Below are positions 26,070 through 37,858 of a DNA stretch of 64,000 nucleotides, piece by piece (position 1 is the stretch's first letter; every line of letters starts with the position of its first letter). A program made the position numbers and the translations under genes. This stretch comes from Piromyces finnis (Eukaryota; Neocallimastigomycota; Neocallimastigomycetes; Neocallimastigales; Neocallimastigaceae). Location: the NCBI GenBank assembly GCA_002104945.1, contig MCFH01000019.1, positions 793,074-857,073 of the forward strand, given 5' to 3'. The notes beneath the pieces are model-generated. The model worked only from the letters and a program-made list of their open reading frames with translations. It searched no databases and was not told the origin of the DNA.

Positions 26070-28640
26070 GAAAGAAATAAAAAAAATACTAAAATTACCA
26101 ATACTTTAAAGAAGAAGAAAAAAAAAAAGATTAGTGTCTATATAATATTAATAATAATAATATAAATAAATATATAAATATATTTAATTTTTTTTTTAAT
26201 ATAGATAAAAGATATAATTAATAAGCGAATAAATATATTGAAAATAAATAAATTAATTAATAATTAATAAATAAATAGTTAGATAAATTAATATATTACA
26301 AAATTAAAATTCAAAATCAAGAGAAAAAAAAAAGCAAACAGTAACATATTTTAAATATATAATAATAAGAATTATTTATGAAAAATGGGTTAATGGTTTA
26401 ACAAAATAATGCTTATTGAAAACCTATGATATAGTAAAAAAAATAATACAATTATATTTCAATTAATTAATTAATGCAATAAGGTTGTTTTTTTTTTCTT
26501 AATACTATATATATATCTGTACAAATATCAAAATAAAAAAAAAAAAAAAAACTATTTTATGTGTAAATATGTATAAAGAAAAGTAAAATAATACACCACC
26601 AAAAGAAAATTCTATTTTAGAATTGACAGTATTTAAATTAAAATTATCCTCTCGACCTAAAAATATTGAATTTTTGTAGGTGAAATAATAAATTGAATAA
26701 ATATTAATGGAAGTCTAATAATTTAGTTTTTCTTTATATATAATATTAAATATAATAATGTTGGAAGTTCAATTTTTAAAATTTAGTTTAAAAAAAGTTT
26801 TACATATAATCTAGTATGAATACTTTTTTTAAAATTTGTACTATTTGAAATAAGAATACTTTGAAATAAAAAAGTAAAAATTAATAATATATAAAAGTTA
26901 ATTCAAATTAAATGGTATTACATTATCTCAAGTTGTAAATAAAATATATATTTATATATTTTAGATAATAATGAATGATATACTTTTTAGTATGAATAAA
27001 ATAATACTTTAATAAACCACTTGGTTTTTATTAAAGAAAAAAAAATTCGAATATTTTAACAATATATGATTTATAAAGTATATATTAATGTTAAGTATAT
27101 GTTATAGACTTGATCCTACCCTAGATTATAGTAATTTTATATCAATGTCATATGCAATATACAAATTATACACATTATAAATAGTAATATCATTATTTGT
27201 ATAATTAACATATTTATTATATTCAAAAATATATTTTTAACGCACAATATTAATTCTAACTTTTTGATAATCTAAATATGCACGATAGAATTGTTATATA
27301 AACACAAAATATAATAAATTATAATTATTCTTAATTATTATATAGTTATAAATATGTAAAATATATAAAATATATAACGTATTCATATTAAATATACTCT
27401 TTTTTTTTTTAGTTAATAGGTTAAAAAGATTTATATTTAAATTAGCAAGTAACATTAAATAATTAATTAGTATATAGATAATAATAATAATAATAATAGT
27501 GTATTATTAATTCCCCATCCACATTAAATTCACATTAATATTGTTTTAATTATTTTCATTGCCTTAAATACACTTTTCCCATATTTTTAATGTTTTTATG
27601 AGCGTTTAGATGAATTTATGCGCATATAATTAATTTTAAAAAATAAAAAAAAAAAATTTAATATTTATAATAATTGTTAAAATATATTAATTAATTGAAA
27701 CATATTAATTTATTAATTTTCGTTGTTAAAGATATATTTTATTTATTTTGAAATACATTAATTTCTCGTTGTATAAATTTATTCTTTATTTTAATATCAA
27801 GCCACAACTAGTATAAATATAAGTTTATTTTTCCAAATCTTTATTTCGATGTAATTACCATAATAAAATATTTTTTAAATAAAGTTTATATTAAAACAAA
27901 TACTTTAACAATTTATTAATAATATTAAATTTATATTAAATTTTCTTTTTTTTTTTACCTTTAATAAAACCGTAAAATTTTAAATATAAAATATTAAAAA
28001 TAAAAGAAAAATTCCATCCACTAAAAATGATTTTAACCTAAAAATAATAATAATTATTTATAAGTAATAATAAATATTAATAATAAAAGAAAGATTAAAA
28101 ACTTTACTGTTTAATAAAATAAAAATTAAAAAATAAAAAGAACCAAAAAAAAAAAAAATTAAAAAAAAAAAAACTAAAAGAATTCATTAAGTGATTTTTA
28201 CGATTGGTTTATAAAACATTAAATTTATTTGATATTATTTTATTTTTAATAAAAAGAAAGTAATCAATGCACAACAATAATAAGCCTCAACTGCGGAAAA
28301 AATTAAAGTTTATTGAATTATTAAATTATTATATAACTAGCGGCAAAAAAAAATAATAAAAATATAAATATGAAAATATTTTTCTTTTTTAAAAATAATA
28401 ATATTCAATATTCAATTATTTAATCTTTAATATATATTTTTTTGATAAAAAATATACTTTTTAAAATACTTGTAAAATAAAAGATTTTATTAAAAAAAAT
28501 AACTACTACTGGTTAATAATTATTTTTATTAAATTTTCTATAAAAAAAAAAAGATTTATTATTAATAATTCACTTTGTATATAAAAATAAAAAATATTTT
28601 ATTTAAAATTGAATAATATTATACTATCATTCATTCTATC
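25813..28640. other. 2.8-kb divergent spacer, SUV39 / GH5
   Basis: Holds the promoters of both flanking genes. Nearly all A/T. The only GC-bearing patch near the cellulase is 28265-28345, with CGG triplets at 28294-28296 and 28341-28343 (contexts CTGCGGAAAA and TAGCGGCAAAA). No gene or RNA was recognised. Confidence 0.5.
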
Positions 28641-30176
28641 ATGAGATTTTTAAATACTTTAGCTTTCATTAGTTTAGCCATTGTTGGTTCAAAGGCTATG
28701 AGAGATATTTCTTCCAAGGAATTAGTAAAGGACATTAAAATTGGTTGGAATTTAGGTAATACTTTAGATGCCCATTGTCTCGAATTCTTAGATTATTCTG
28801 AAGATCAAACTGCTTCTGAAACATGTTGGTTAAATCCAAGAGCTACTCAAGAACTTTTTGATAAATTAAGTGAAGTTGGTTTTAATACCTTCCGTATTCC
28901 AACAACTTGGACTGGTCATTTTGGCGAAGGACCAGAATACAAAATTGACGAAGCCTGGATGAAAAGAGTTCATGAAGTTGTTCAATATGCAATCAATACC
29001 GGTGGTTATGCCATTTTAAATGTTCATCATGAAGATTGGAATTATGCCTTTTCCGATAATTTAGCATCTGCTGAAGTTATCCTGGAAGCAATCTGGAAAC
29101 AAATTGCAGCAGAATTTGAAGAATTTGATGAACATTTAATTTTCGAAGGAATGAACGAACCAAGAAAAGTAAATACTGATGTTGAATGGAATGGAGGAGA
29201 TGAAGAAGGATGGGAATTTGTTAATGAAATGAATGATCTTTTCATGAAAACAGTACGTGTTTCAGGAGGAAATAATAAACTTCGTCATCTTATGATTCCA
29301 ACTTATGCGGCAGCACTTAATGAACATACTCTTGAAGCCTATCACTACCCAAATAATGATGATAAGGTGATTGTTTCTGTTCATTCCTACACTCCATATA
29401 ACTTTGCATTAGCTACCGATGACACCGCTGTTTCAGTATTTAATAATACACAACCAATTGAATGGGCAATGAATAACATTAATACGTACTTTAGAAGCAA
29501 AGATATTCCGGTTATTATTGGAGAATTTGGAGCAATGAGTCGTAATAATGATGAGGATCGTATGAGATGGGCAGAATTATTTGTTAGTAGTGCTAAATCA
29601 ATGGGAGTTCCATGTATTTTATGGGATAATGGAGTATTTGAAGGTGAAGGAGAACGTTTTGGTATTATTGATCGTTCACAACTTACTATTACTTATCCAT
29701 TATATCTTAAAGGATTAATGGCAGGTATTGGTAAAAATATTAATATTTCCGATTTAGAAGTAACACCAATTACTCCAACTACCACAATTCCAAGTATAAT
29801 TGAAACACCAACTATTGATACACCACCAGTTATTGACACTCCAGTTGTTCCACCAGTTAATCCACCAACTATTGAAACTCCACCAGTTATTGACACTCCA
29901 GTTGTTCCACCAGTTAATCCACCAACTATTGAAACCCCACCAGTTATTGACACTCCAGTTGTTCCACCAGTTAATCCACCAACTATTGAAACCCCACCAG
30001 TTATTGATAATGCTACTAACAGCGAAGATTATCTTTCATGTGCCAAAGATGATTATTCATGTAAATCCCAAAAATCCGAAGAATGTTATAAAAAGGTTTC
30101 AGAATGTTGGAATTCTCAACAAGATCAAAATGCATGTATCAGTTTAGGCAATACATGTGGTAAAATATGGAATTAA
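28641..30176 (+). CDS. Secreted GH5 endoglucanase with P/T repeat linker and Cys-rich tail, 511 aa
   Basis: Glycoside hydrolase family 5 enzyme cutting internal beta-1,4 links in cellulose or related glucans outside the cell. Signal peptide 1-19 (MRFLNTLAFISLAIVGSKA). The catalytic domain is about 25-365, probably subfamily GH5_4: GWNLGNTLDA, NTFRIPTTW, NVHHEDW (H129, H130), acid/base E173 in GMNEP, H248 in SVHSYTP, nucleophile E295 in IIGEFG, and LWDNG. The linker (about 375-455) contains three copies of a 19-residue unit (TPVVPPVNPPTIETPPVID) preceded by a partial copy. The last 50 residues form a six-cysteine module (starts LSCAKDDYSCKS, ends NTCGKIWN). It lacks the WCG pattern of the usual fungal dockerin (CBM10 type), so incorporation into the fungal cellulosome is uncertain. 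It is intronless, unlike most neighbours, which fits the known bacterial ancestry of many gut-fungal cellulases (inference). Confidence 0.93.
   Translation: MRFLNTLAFISLAIVGSKAMRDISSKELVKDIKIGWNLGNTLDAHCLEFLDYSEDQTASETCWLNPRATQELFDKLSEVGFNTFRIPTTWTGHFGEGPEYKIDEAWMKRVHEVVQYAINTGGYAILNVHHEDWNYAFSDNLASAEVILEAIWKQIAAEFEEFDEHLIFEGMNEPRKVNTDVEWNGGDEEGWEFVNEMNDLFMKTVRVSGGNNKLRHLMIPTYAAALNEHTLEAYHYPNNDDKVIVSVHSYTPYNFALATDDTAVSVFNNTQPIEWAMNNINTYFRSKDIPVIIGEFGAMSRNNDEDRMRWAELFVSSAKSMGVPCILWDNGVFEGEGERFGIIDRSQLTITYPLYLKGLMAGIGKNINISDLEVTPITPTTTIPSIIETPTIDTPPVIDTPVVPPVNPPTIETPPVIDTPVVPPVNPPTIETPPVIDTPVVPPVNPPTIETPPVIDNATNSEDYLSCAKDDYSCKSQKSEECYKKVSECWNSQQDQNACISLGNTCGKIWN
29816..30007 (+). repeat. 57-bp in-frame tandem repeat encoding the GH5 linker
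   Basis: Three near-identical 57-bp units encode the 19-residue block, with period exactly 19 codons. Copies differ at only a few synonymous sites, such as ACTCCA versus ACCCCA, which suggests recent expansion or homogenisation. A shortened unit precedes them. Confidence 0.9.
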
Positions 30177-30811
30177 GAAAAAAAAAATTAAAAAAACGAA
30201 TCAGTTAAATTTGAAATAATTTATACTAATTATATAATTTTTTTTTCATTAGTTATAGTCAATTATTAATACATTTTATATATAAGATCATAATAGTATT
30301 ACTTCAAAAATTATTGTTTTTTTTTTTTTTTTTTTTTAATTTATTTAAAAATATAAATATAATAGATTTAAAATTTTGTAAAAATATATATATATATGTA
30401 TAATAAATGTTAAATATTAGACACTTGTAAAAAAAAATAAATGATATTATAAAAAAAGAAATAAAAAAAAAAAAAGCTAAATATTTATGCAAATATTTAT
30501 ATAAATAATAGGAATGCACATTCTTATTTAAATATATTAATATAATAATCTGCTAATAAATTATAGAATATTATAAGATATTTAAAATATTAATTTAATT
30601 ATTATTTTATATATTTATTATTTATTTATATTATCTAAAGTATTTTTTTTTTATTTTATATTTTATATAATGTAAAAAAAAAAAAAAAAAAAAAAAAAGA
30701 GATAGTTTTTCTATTATTTAATATATATTATAGTATCTATATATTAAATAATAATAAATGAAATTAATCTTTTTTATTAAATATAATTATGTGGCAATTT
30801 TTTTATTTTTT
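30177..30811. other. Convergent 3' spacer, GH5 / CCDC112-like
   Basis: 635 bp of A/T homopolymers between two stop codons. Nothing else is recognised. Confidence 0.6.
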
Positions 30812-32559
30812 TTATGATATTCCTTTTCTCCAAATAGGTATAGCTCTTAATAATAGCAATAGCAATAATAATAATAATAATAATAATAATAGTAATAATT
30901 AATACTAATATATTATTATAATTTTTATAAAAAAAAAAAAGTATACACATAATAAAATAAATTAATTATATATAAATTTTGTATATATATTTTATTTACC
31001 GATGTGGAAGTTCGTTAGAATGAAAGAATTCATTTACATGTTCTATATTGGTAAAGAGACCTCTTGATTTATTCGTATTATTATTATTATTATTAATAGA
31101 ATTAACATAATTTTGGAAAGTTTTTGTTGGTTGAAAGATACGATTAGGATCTTTTTCAACTGTAATAATATTGACAGATTTTATTTTCTTCAAACGTAAT
31201 TCCTTATCACTTTTTTCTTTTTGATTTTTCATTTGACGTTGTAAAATTTTATTTAAATATTTTTTGTCCTAATAGTTTAATTAGTATAATTTTTTTTTTT
31301 TTTTTGATTAGAAAATTAAATATATATATATATATATATTATTTTTTTTTAAAAAAAAGTAACAAATAAAAAAAAATTATTTACCTTTTCTTGGAAATAT
31401 TTTAAATCCATTTTTTTCTTTTCTTTTACAGTATTCATTACATTATTAATTTTTGAAGATATTGATGATCCATTTTTCTTTTTTGCTTCATATAATTTTA
31501 GTTTTTCTTTATTCAATTTCTTTTTCGTTTTTTTTTTATTGATATTATATATAAATATACCAAATGATGTATCAAAATCAAATATATATATAATATTTTA
31601 ATAATAAGCAAAAGACTAAAGTACAAACTCTATATGTATAATTACTTGTTTTATTTGTAATTTTTTAGCTTCTAATTCTTTTTCCTTTTGTTTTTCTTTA
31701 TTAGCCATTAAAATTTCTTTTTCTTCTTCTAATTTCTTCTTTTCCTAAAAAAAAAAAGTTATAATATTATAATAATTATAAAAAAAATAAAGGTAAATCC
31801 TAGAGTATATATTTTTATGATCTAAATTTTAAGAAATAATTCAAAATTTCTTTTTCTTTTTACTTATAAAAAAAAAAAAAGAAATATTGAAAAAATCCTT
31901 ATATATATATATATATAGATTAGATAGATAAATTACCTTCCATAATTTTAATTTTTGTTTAATTTTTTGTCGTTGTTCTTCTTCCTTTTTCTTTTTTTCA
32001 TTATTCATTTTATTTTTTAGTTCTAATTCGATATGACTAGGATTAATATTTAATGCTTGTTGATTTTCAATTCTTTTTTTCTATTTACATGAAAATACAT
32101 AAAAAAAATTATATATAAAATTATATTTATAAAAATTTTATGTAAAATAAATAAAATAAAATTGGTAAAACATCATCATCATCATTTTGGTATTTAAAAA
32201 TAATAATATAAATATATAAAATGAAGAAAAATAGATTAATAATGAATAATATTTTTATTTTATTTTATGCTAAAATAAAAAATAATATATATTATTAATA
32301 ATTCAAGATATATATATATATATAATTCTCTTGATCTATCAATAATTTTTAATTTCAATATTTTTTTTTTTTACCTTATTTTCTAATCTCCAATTTTCTA
32401 AAGCTTCCTTTTTCTTTTGTTCCAATTCATGATAAGTTTTATACCATTGAATATGTTTTTCAAGACGATTTTTATCTAAACCTGGAATAGAATCTAAACA
32501 CATTTGCTCAAACCTTGAATTTGACGGCTAAATAATAATATATTAAATAAATAATTTTA

Positions 32560-32594
<35 letters not shown>

Positions 32595-32923
32595 ATTTCA
32601 AATATTAAATTATTATTTATATATTCATGATTACAATAAAAATTTTTTATACAAAAATACAGTTTTTTTTTTTAATAAATAGATAAATTGTGTAAATAAT
32701 ACATATAAATTCATTGATATATAAAAAAAAATTATAATATTTACACCAATTTTTTTCCAAATTTTTTCAAACATTGAATGAGAAAGTTCATCCCATCCTC
32801 CATTACGACCATGATTTCTAACATAAAAACTTCTAAAACGTTCTACATCATATAAATAAGTAGATTTTAAAGATGAATTTTTTTGATGATTTTCTGAATC
32901 CTCTGGATTTTTCATAGTATGAC

Positions 32924-32956
<33 letters not shown>

Positions 32957-35017
32957 TAAATAAGAATTACAAATTAAGAAAAGTTGAGAAAAAAAATAAT
33001 ATATAATTATAAAGATAAAAATAGTTATAACAATTATATATAAAGAAAAGGGATGAAAAAAAAAGGATGTTTTTTTTTTTCTTTTTCCTATTCCATTGTT
33101 ACTATTCAAACTATTAAGAGGGAGGAAAAGACAATAATAATAATACTTATAAAATAAAAGAGAGATAATTTCAAATAGATTTACTTTTGTTGATCATCCA
33201 TTTCCAAGGATAATTGTTCTGATTTTAAATATTTTTTAGCTTCATTTTCCTGATCTACTCCCCCTTCCTCATCCTCTTCCTTATCCAAATCAGGATGGAA
33301 AGAAGTAGAAGAAGTGGAAGAAATAAATTTCTTTTTCCCTTCTTTATAACCATATTGAATAATTAATTTAGCTTCCATGGTAACCTCGGAGGGAACCAAG
33401 GTTAAATTTGTATTTGGTAAAGGTGTAGAAGAGAATGTGAAAGTAGAAGAATTTTGATGATTTTTTTGTTTGAATAAATTTTTTCTAGTGAATCCTTCCT
33501 TGGTCAAAGCTTTTTTTTCATTCCAATCATTTAAATGTTCCTGAAATATAGATAATTCTTGATGAAGTCGCTTTTCTGTAATCAATAATTCTTCATAACT
33601 TTTTTTTTTTTAAAAATTTTTATTGATAAAATAATTTATATTTATTTTTATGACATGATTTTAAAATATAAAAAAAAATAGTTAGTAATTAATAATATTT
33701 TCTTTTCCTTTTTTTCTTTATATATATATATATATATATTTCTTTTTACATATTTTTTTGATTCTCTTTAAATAGTACAATATTACTTTCAATTTCTTCC
33801 ATTAATGATTTCAAATTATCCAAATCTATAGAGAGGTCATTTCCAATGATATGTCAATGTCAATGACAAAAATAATATGAATTATATACATAGATACATA
33901 GATAAATACAGATATAGGAATTAAGAATAAATAAAAAAAAAAAAAAAGATAAAAGATTTTTTAATTATTAGTTTTTTCAAAGATATATTTATATAATATA
34001 TTAGTGTCCTTATTATTATTATTCTATATATATGTATATATTACATTTAATACTATTTTCTTTTTTATTCACTTGGTCTTTAAATGTATTAACATTTTGT
34101 TTAATTTTAGATAATTTCATAGATAAATTTTTTTCTAAAATTATAGTAAAAAAAAAAATAAAAATAAAAATAAAAATAAAAATAAAAATGTTATTTTATA
34201 ATTAGGTATTAAAAAGCAAAATTAAATATAATAAATATATAAATATCATAGTAGAATATAAAATATATATACAAAATAAAATAAAAGGGATAAAATTTAT
34301 ATAATAGATAATATTATATAGATATATCGAAAATTGTTTTCTTACTTTCATGGTCTAACTTTTTATTACACTCTACTCTATCAAATAATTCAAAATTATC
34401 CCTTCATTAATCCAAAATAATAATAATAATAATATCCATTTATTTGATACAATATATATTTAAAAATGTTAAAAGAGAAATTTTAAAATAAAAAAAAAAC
34501 TAAGTTATTATTGGATATAAAAATAAGTTTTTTATATATATGTATATAGGTGTATATATATATTTTTATTTACTCTGTTTCAATAGGAAGGTTAAATAAA
34601 AATTCTATACTTTGATTTTTATTTAGCTTTTGTTTTTGATATTGGTGTATTAGACTAGCAATAGTATTGGAAGGTTGTTTTGATGACGATAGATGCTGAT
34701 GCGGATGATTTAATCCAATAGTATTTATGATATCCTTTTCTAAAAATTCAATTCTGCGCATTATTTTAAAGGATAACAATAAAAAAAAAAAATTGAAAAA
34801 AATTGATTTATAATAATATTATAAAATATATATATATTAATATAGTTTTATTTTTTATAATATATTATTTTAAATAATACTATGAATAATGAAAATGTAT
34901 AAAAAAATGGAAATATGATGAAAAAAAAAAAAAAAAGGAATACTTTTTATCCAAGGAATGAATAGCACCAACAATTCTAATTTTTTCTCTTATGGTATTA
35001 CTTTTATTATCATACAT
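30812..35017 (-). CDS. CCDC112-like coiled-coil protein, 13 exons, 633 aa
   Basis: Likely relative of CCDC112, a coiled-coil protein of centriolar satellites and the basal body. Exons 34944-35017, 34574-34753, 34346-34401, 34045-34134, 33750-33825, 33185-33598, 32745-32922, 32375-32527, 31937-32080, 31646-31744, 31385-31519, 31000-31268, 30812-30845 sum to 1902 nt in one frame. The N-terminal half predicts helices. The middle has HGRNGGWDELSHSMFEKIW, then DSIPGLDKNRLEKHIQWYK and ELEQKKKEALENWRLENK, the pattern shared by the CCDC112/CCDC148 group. A long K/E/Q coiled coil follows. The last 34-nt exon adds AIPIWRKGIS after ELPHR, a W-R-x-G-type end expected for the family; without it the frame would stop at an intron. 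Gene identity is a memory-based pattern match. With the TTC29-like gene it indicates a flagellated organism. Confidence 0.75.
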
Positions 35018-37858
35018 TTTTTTTTCTTTTTATATAATAGTATATTGAAATGATAATATATAATTCTTTTAAAATCCTTTTTCTTTTTCTTTTATAAGTA
35101 TATTCTTTTATTGTTGTTACCAGTAAAAGAATAATAATAATAAAAAAAAAGCAGCAACTCAAAAAAAAAAAAAAATTATTGATTAAATGTTTATTTAAAA
35201 TTAAATTAATTTTTTTTTTTATAATCATTATAATTATAGTTTTAATTAAAAATAAAAAAAAAAAAGATGATGGATAAATATTTTATAAAAATAAAAAAAA
35301 AAAATAAACATTTTATAATTTCCATTTAAAAAAAAAAAAAAAAAAAAAAAGACTATTTTTTTAAAATTTATAGTGAATTTTAAAAAAAAAAAAAAAAAAA
35401 AGAGTTAAAAATCTTAGTCACCATTTTTTTTTTAAACTCAGTAAAGAAAAAAAAAAAATGATTTTCCTCTATAAAAATTTTAATATATTAATATAAAAAA
35501 AAAAAAAAAAATAGGTATCACTAGCTCAATAAGCTAATCTAAAATAATAATAATAGTAGTAGTAGTATTAATAAATAAAGGATGATTTAGTTAATAATTA
35601 TACTTTTTATTATTTTTTTTATATATAAAATAAATCCAATTTAACAATTTATATAAAGGTAGTTTATTATAAAATAGACATTGTGTGAAACCATAAATAA
35701 ACTATTGACCGCATCAATGATTTCTAAAATAAAAAAAAAGTATTTTTATTCTTATAAAAAAATATACACCAATAAGATATAATAAATATAATATTAAAAA
35801 AAATGTTTATCACCACCATAAAAATAAAAAGAATTACACGATATCATAATATATAATATTACATTAGGATATATAATTTTATTTTATAAAAGATACTTTT
35901 TAAATAATGATTAATTATTAAAAAAAAAAAAGTTAAAAATATTAAGAGTATTATAAAACAAGTATTAAGGATATTAAAAAAAATAATATATAAATATATA
36001 TATTTATTATAATAATATTGACATAGACATTGTTTTTTTTTTTTTTTTTTTCTTCTTCTTCTTCTGAAAATGGTGTGATAACGAATTTAATTATTAATAT
36101 TAGAATAAATATATATATATAAAAAAAAAAGTCATAGTTTTTTTTTAAAAAAAAAAAAAAAAAAAAAAACTTTATAGGTCGTTGTCTTAAAGTATTGATG
36201 AATAATGAATGTTTTTTAAAAAAAAAATAATATACATGTATAAATGGGAAAAAAAAAAACTATATATATATATATACAAATATTAAATATAAATGTTAAG
36301 ATATGAAATTTAGTATCTATATAATTATAGTTTTAGGATATAATATAAAAGTTGGAATTAAATATAAATTGTATTCACATTAAAAAAATAATAATAATAA
36401 AAATTATCATTTGAATTAGTAAAAATCTTGTTTTTTTTTTTTTGAATATAAAGAAAAATCTATAGATATATAAGATTTTCCTTTTTTCTATAAAATAAAA
36501 TAAAATAGTTCACACAAGAGTAGTAGTATTGATAATAATAAAAGGTGTCCGAATTAAACTTTTATTTTCATACTATACGAGAGTATTTTGTTTTGTTTTG
36601 TTTTTTGTCCAAAGTAAAATAATATATTTAATTTTCATATTTTTGAATGAATTAAACTTTTTTATATACATACATAACCATAGTGATGAGAAAAATGATT
36701 TTCTTTTCATTTCTAATAATTATTGAATCCTTTTTTTTTAAAGAAAATATATATACTTTTTTTGATCCATCAAAAAAAGAAACCAAGATGTTTTTTTTTT
36801 TTTTTCCTCTTTCTTTCTCTCTCTTTTTTTTAATATAATGTTTAAAATCCATTATTATTAAAAGTCCATTAATAAATATATTTCTTTCTTCCTTTTTTTT
36901 TTTCAATCCTGAAAAGAAAGAGGTGTAAGAAGCATTTGTAATCCTTTCCATCTTTTTTTTTTTTTTTCGTTTCATTTTCATCCTTTAAATTTATCTTTTT
37001 CTTATCAATAAAAAAATATTAAAACAACTTAAAATCCAATGGAGAGATTGACGTATCTTTTTTAAATGTTTCATACTTTTTTATTTTTTTTTTCTTTTTG
37101 TTCTAATTTAATTAAAAAAAAATATTTACATTTGATTTTTTTTTTTTTTTAGACTTTTGAAATATGAAGGTAAGGTTAGTAGGATTTTTTAAATTTAAAA
37201 AAGAAAAATTTAAAAATTTAAAATTAAAATTTTTAACATTTTTCTTTTTCTATATACATATTTCAAAAAAAAAAAAAAATTAAATCTTTAAAAAATAAAC
37301 TTTAAAAGTTTTGAAAAAAAATGATTTAAAAAAAAATAAAATTTATTTTTTTTTATCATTTGATTTTTCAGTCTATTTTTAATTTCAGTAGATTTTCTTT
37401 TTTTCATTAGAAAAAAAAAAAGTCTTGAAAAGAAGGAAGATGAGACTAGTCTAAACATTAACTTTTTTTTTTTGGTTTAATATTTTCTATATCAAAATAA
37501 AAAAAAAAAAATATACAAATAAAAACTACTAAACACTAACATCTAATCCCAATTTAAATACTCTATGTTTAGATTAGTGACCCTTTTTGTTTGAAATCAA
37601 TCTTTTCCTTTTTGACTTTTTTTTCTTCCCTTTCTATCTCATAATGGTGGAAAATTTTACCATCAAAATTGAAATTTTTTAATAGAAAAAAAGCTTCCAT
37701 CTACTTCCATTATAATTATTTTTTTTTTAATTTTCTTTTTTTTTTCTTTTTTCGATATTTAAATAATTTTCTCAGTTTTATCAAATTAAAATTTTCTTAA
37801 AAAAAAAGTTTCAATAATTTTTTCTTCGTACTTTTCGTATTTCTTTTCTTTTTTTTTC
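35018..37858. other. 2.8-kb spacer of homopolymers
   Basis: Between the CCDC112-like start and the bZIP stop, both genes on the minus strand. Densely packed poly-A and poly-T runs and TATATA tracts. No coding frame, RNA gene or clear repeat family was recognised; it should contain the CCDC112-like promoter and the bZIP 3' UTR. Confidence 0.5.

Noticed and set aside
30020-30176. Standard fungal dockerin (CBM10 type)
   Set aside because: Six cysteines present but no WCG or typical spacing, so I did not name it a dockerin.
30304-30519. Minus-strand 71-codon frame downstream of GH5
   Set aside because: Consists of A/T homopolymer translations (poly-K, F/I/Y runs).
34754-34943. U12-type intron 1 in the CCDC112-like gene
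   Set aside because: The donor reads GTATTCCTT, one base off the GTATCCTT consensus by insertion, and no proper branch site is present; ordinary GT-AG is simpler.
35010-35228. Minus-strand 72-codon frame at the CCDC112-like start
   Set aside because: Overlaps the real first exon in another frame; lysine/isoleucine low complexity.
36529-36981. Overlapping frames on both strands
   Set aside because: Both are poly-K/F/I translations of homopolymer DNA.
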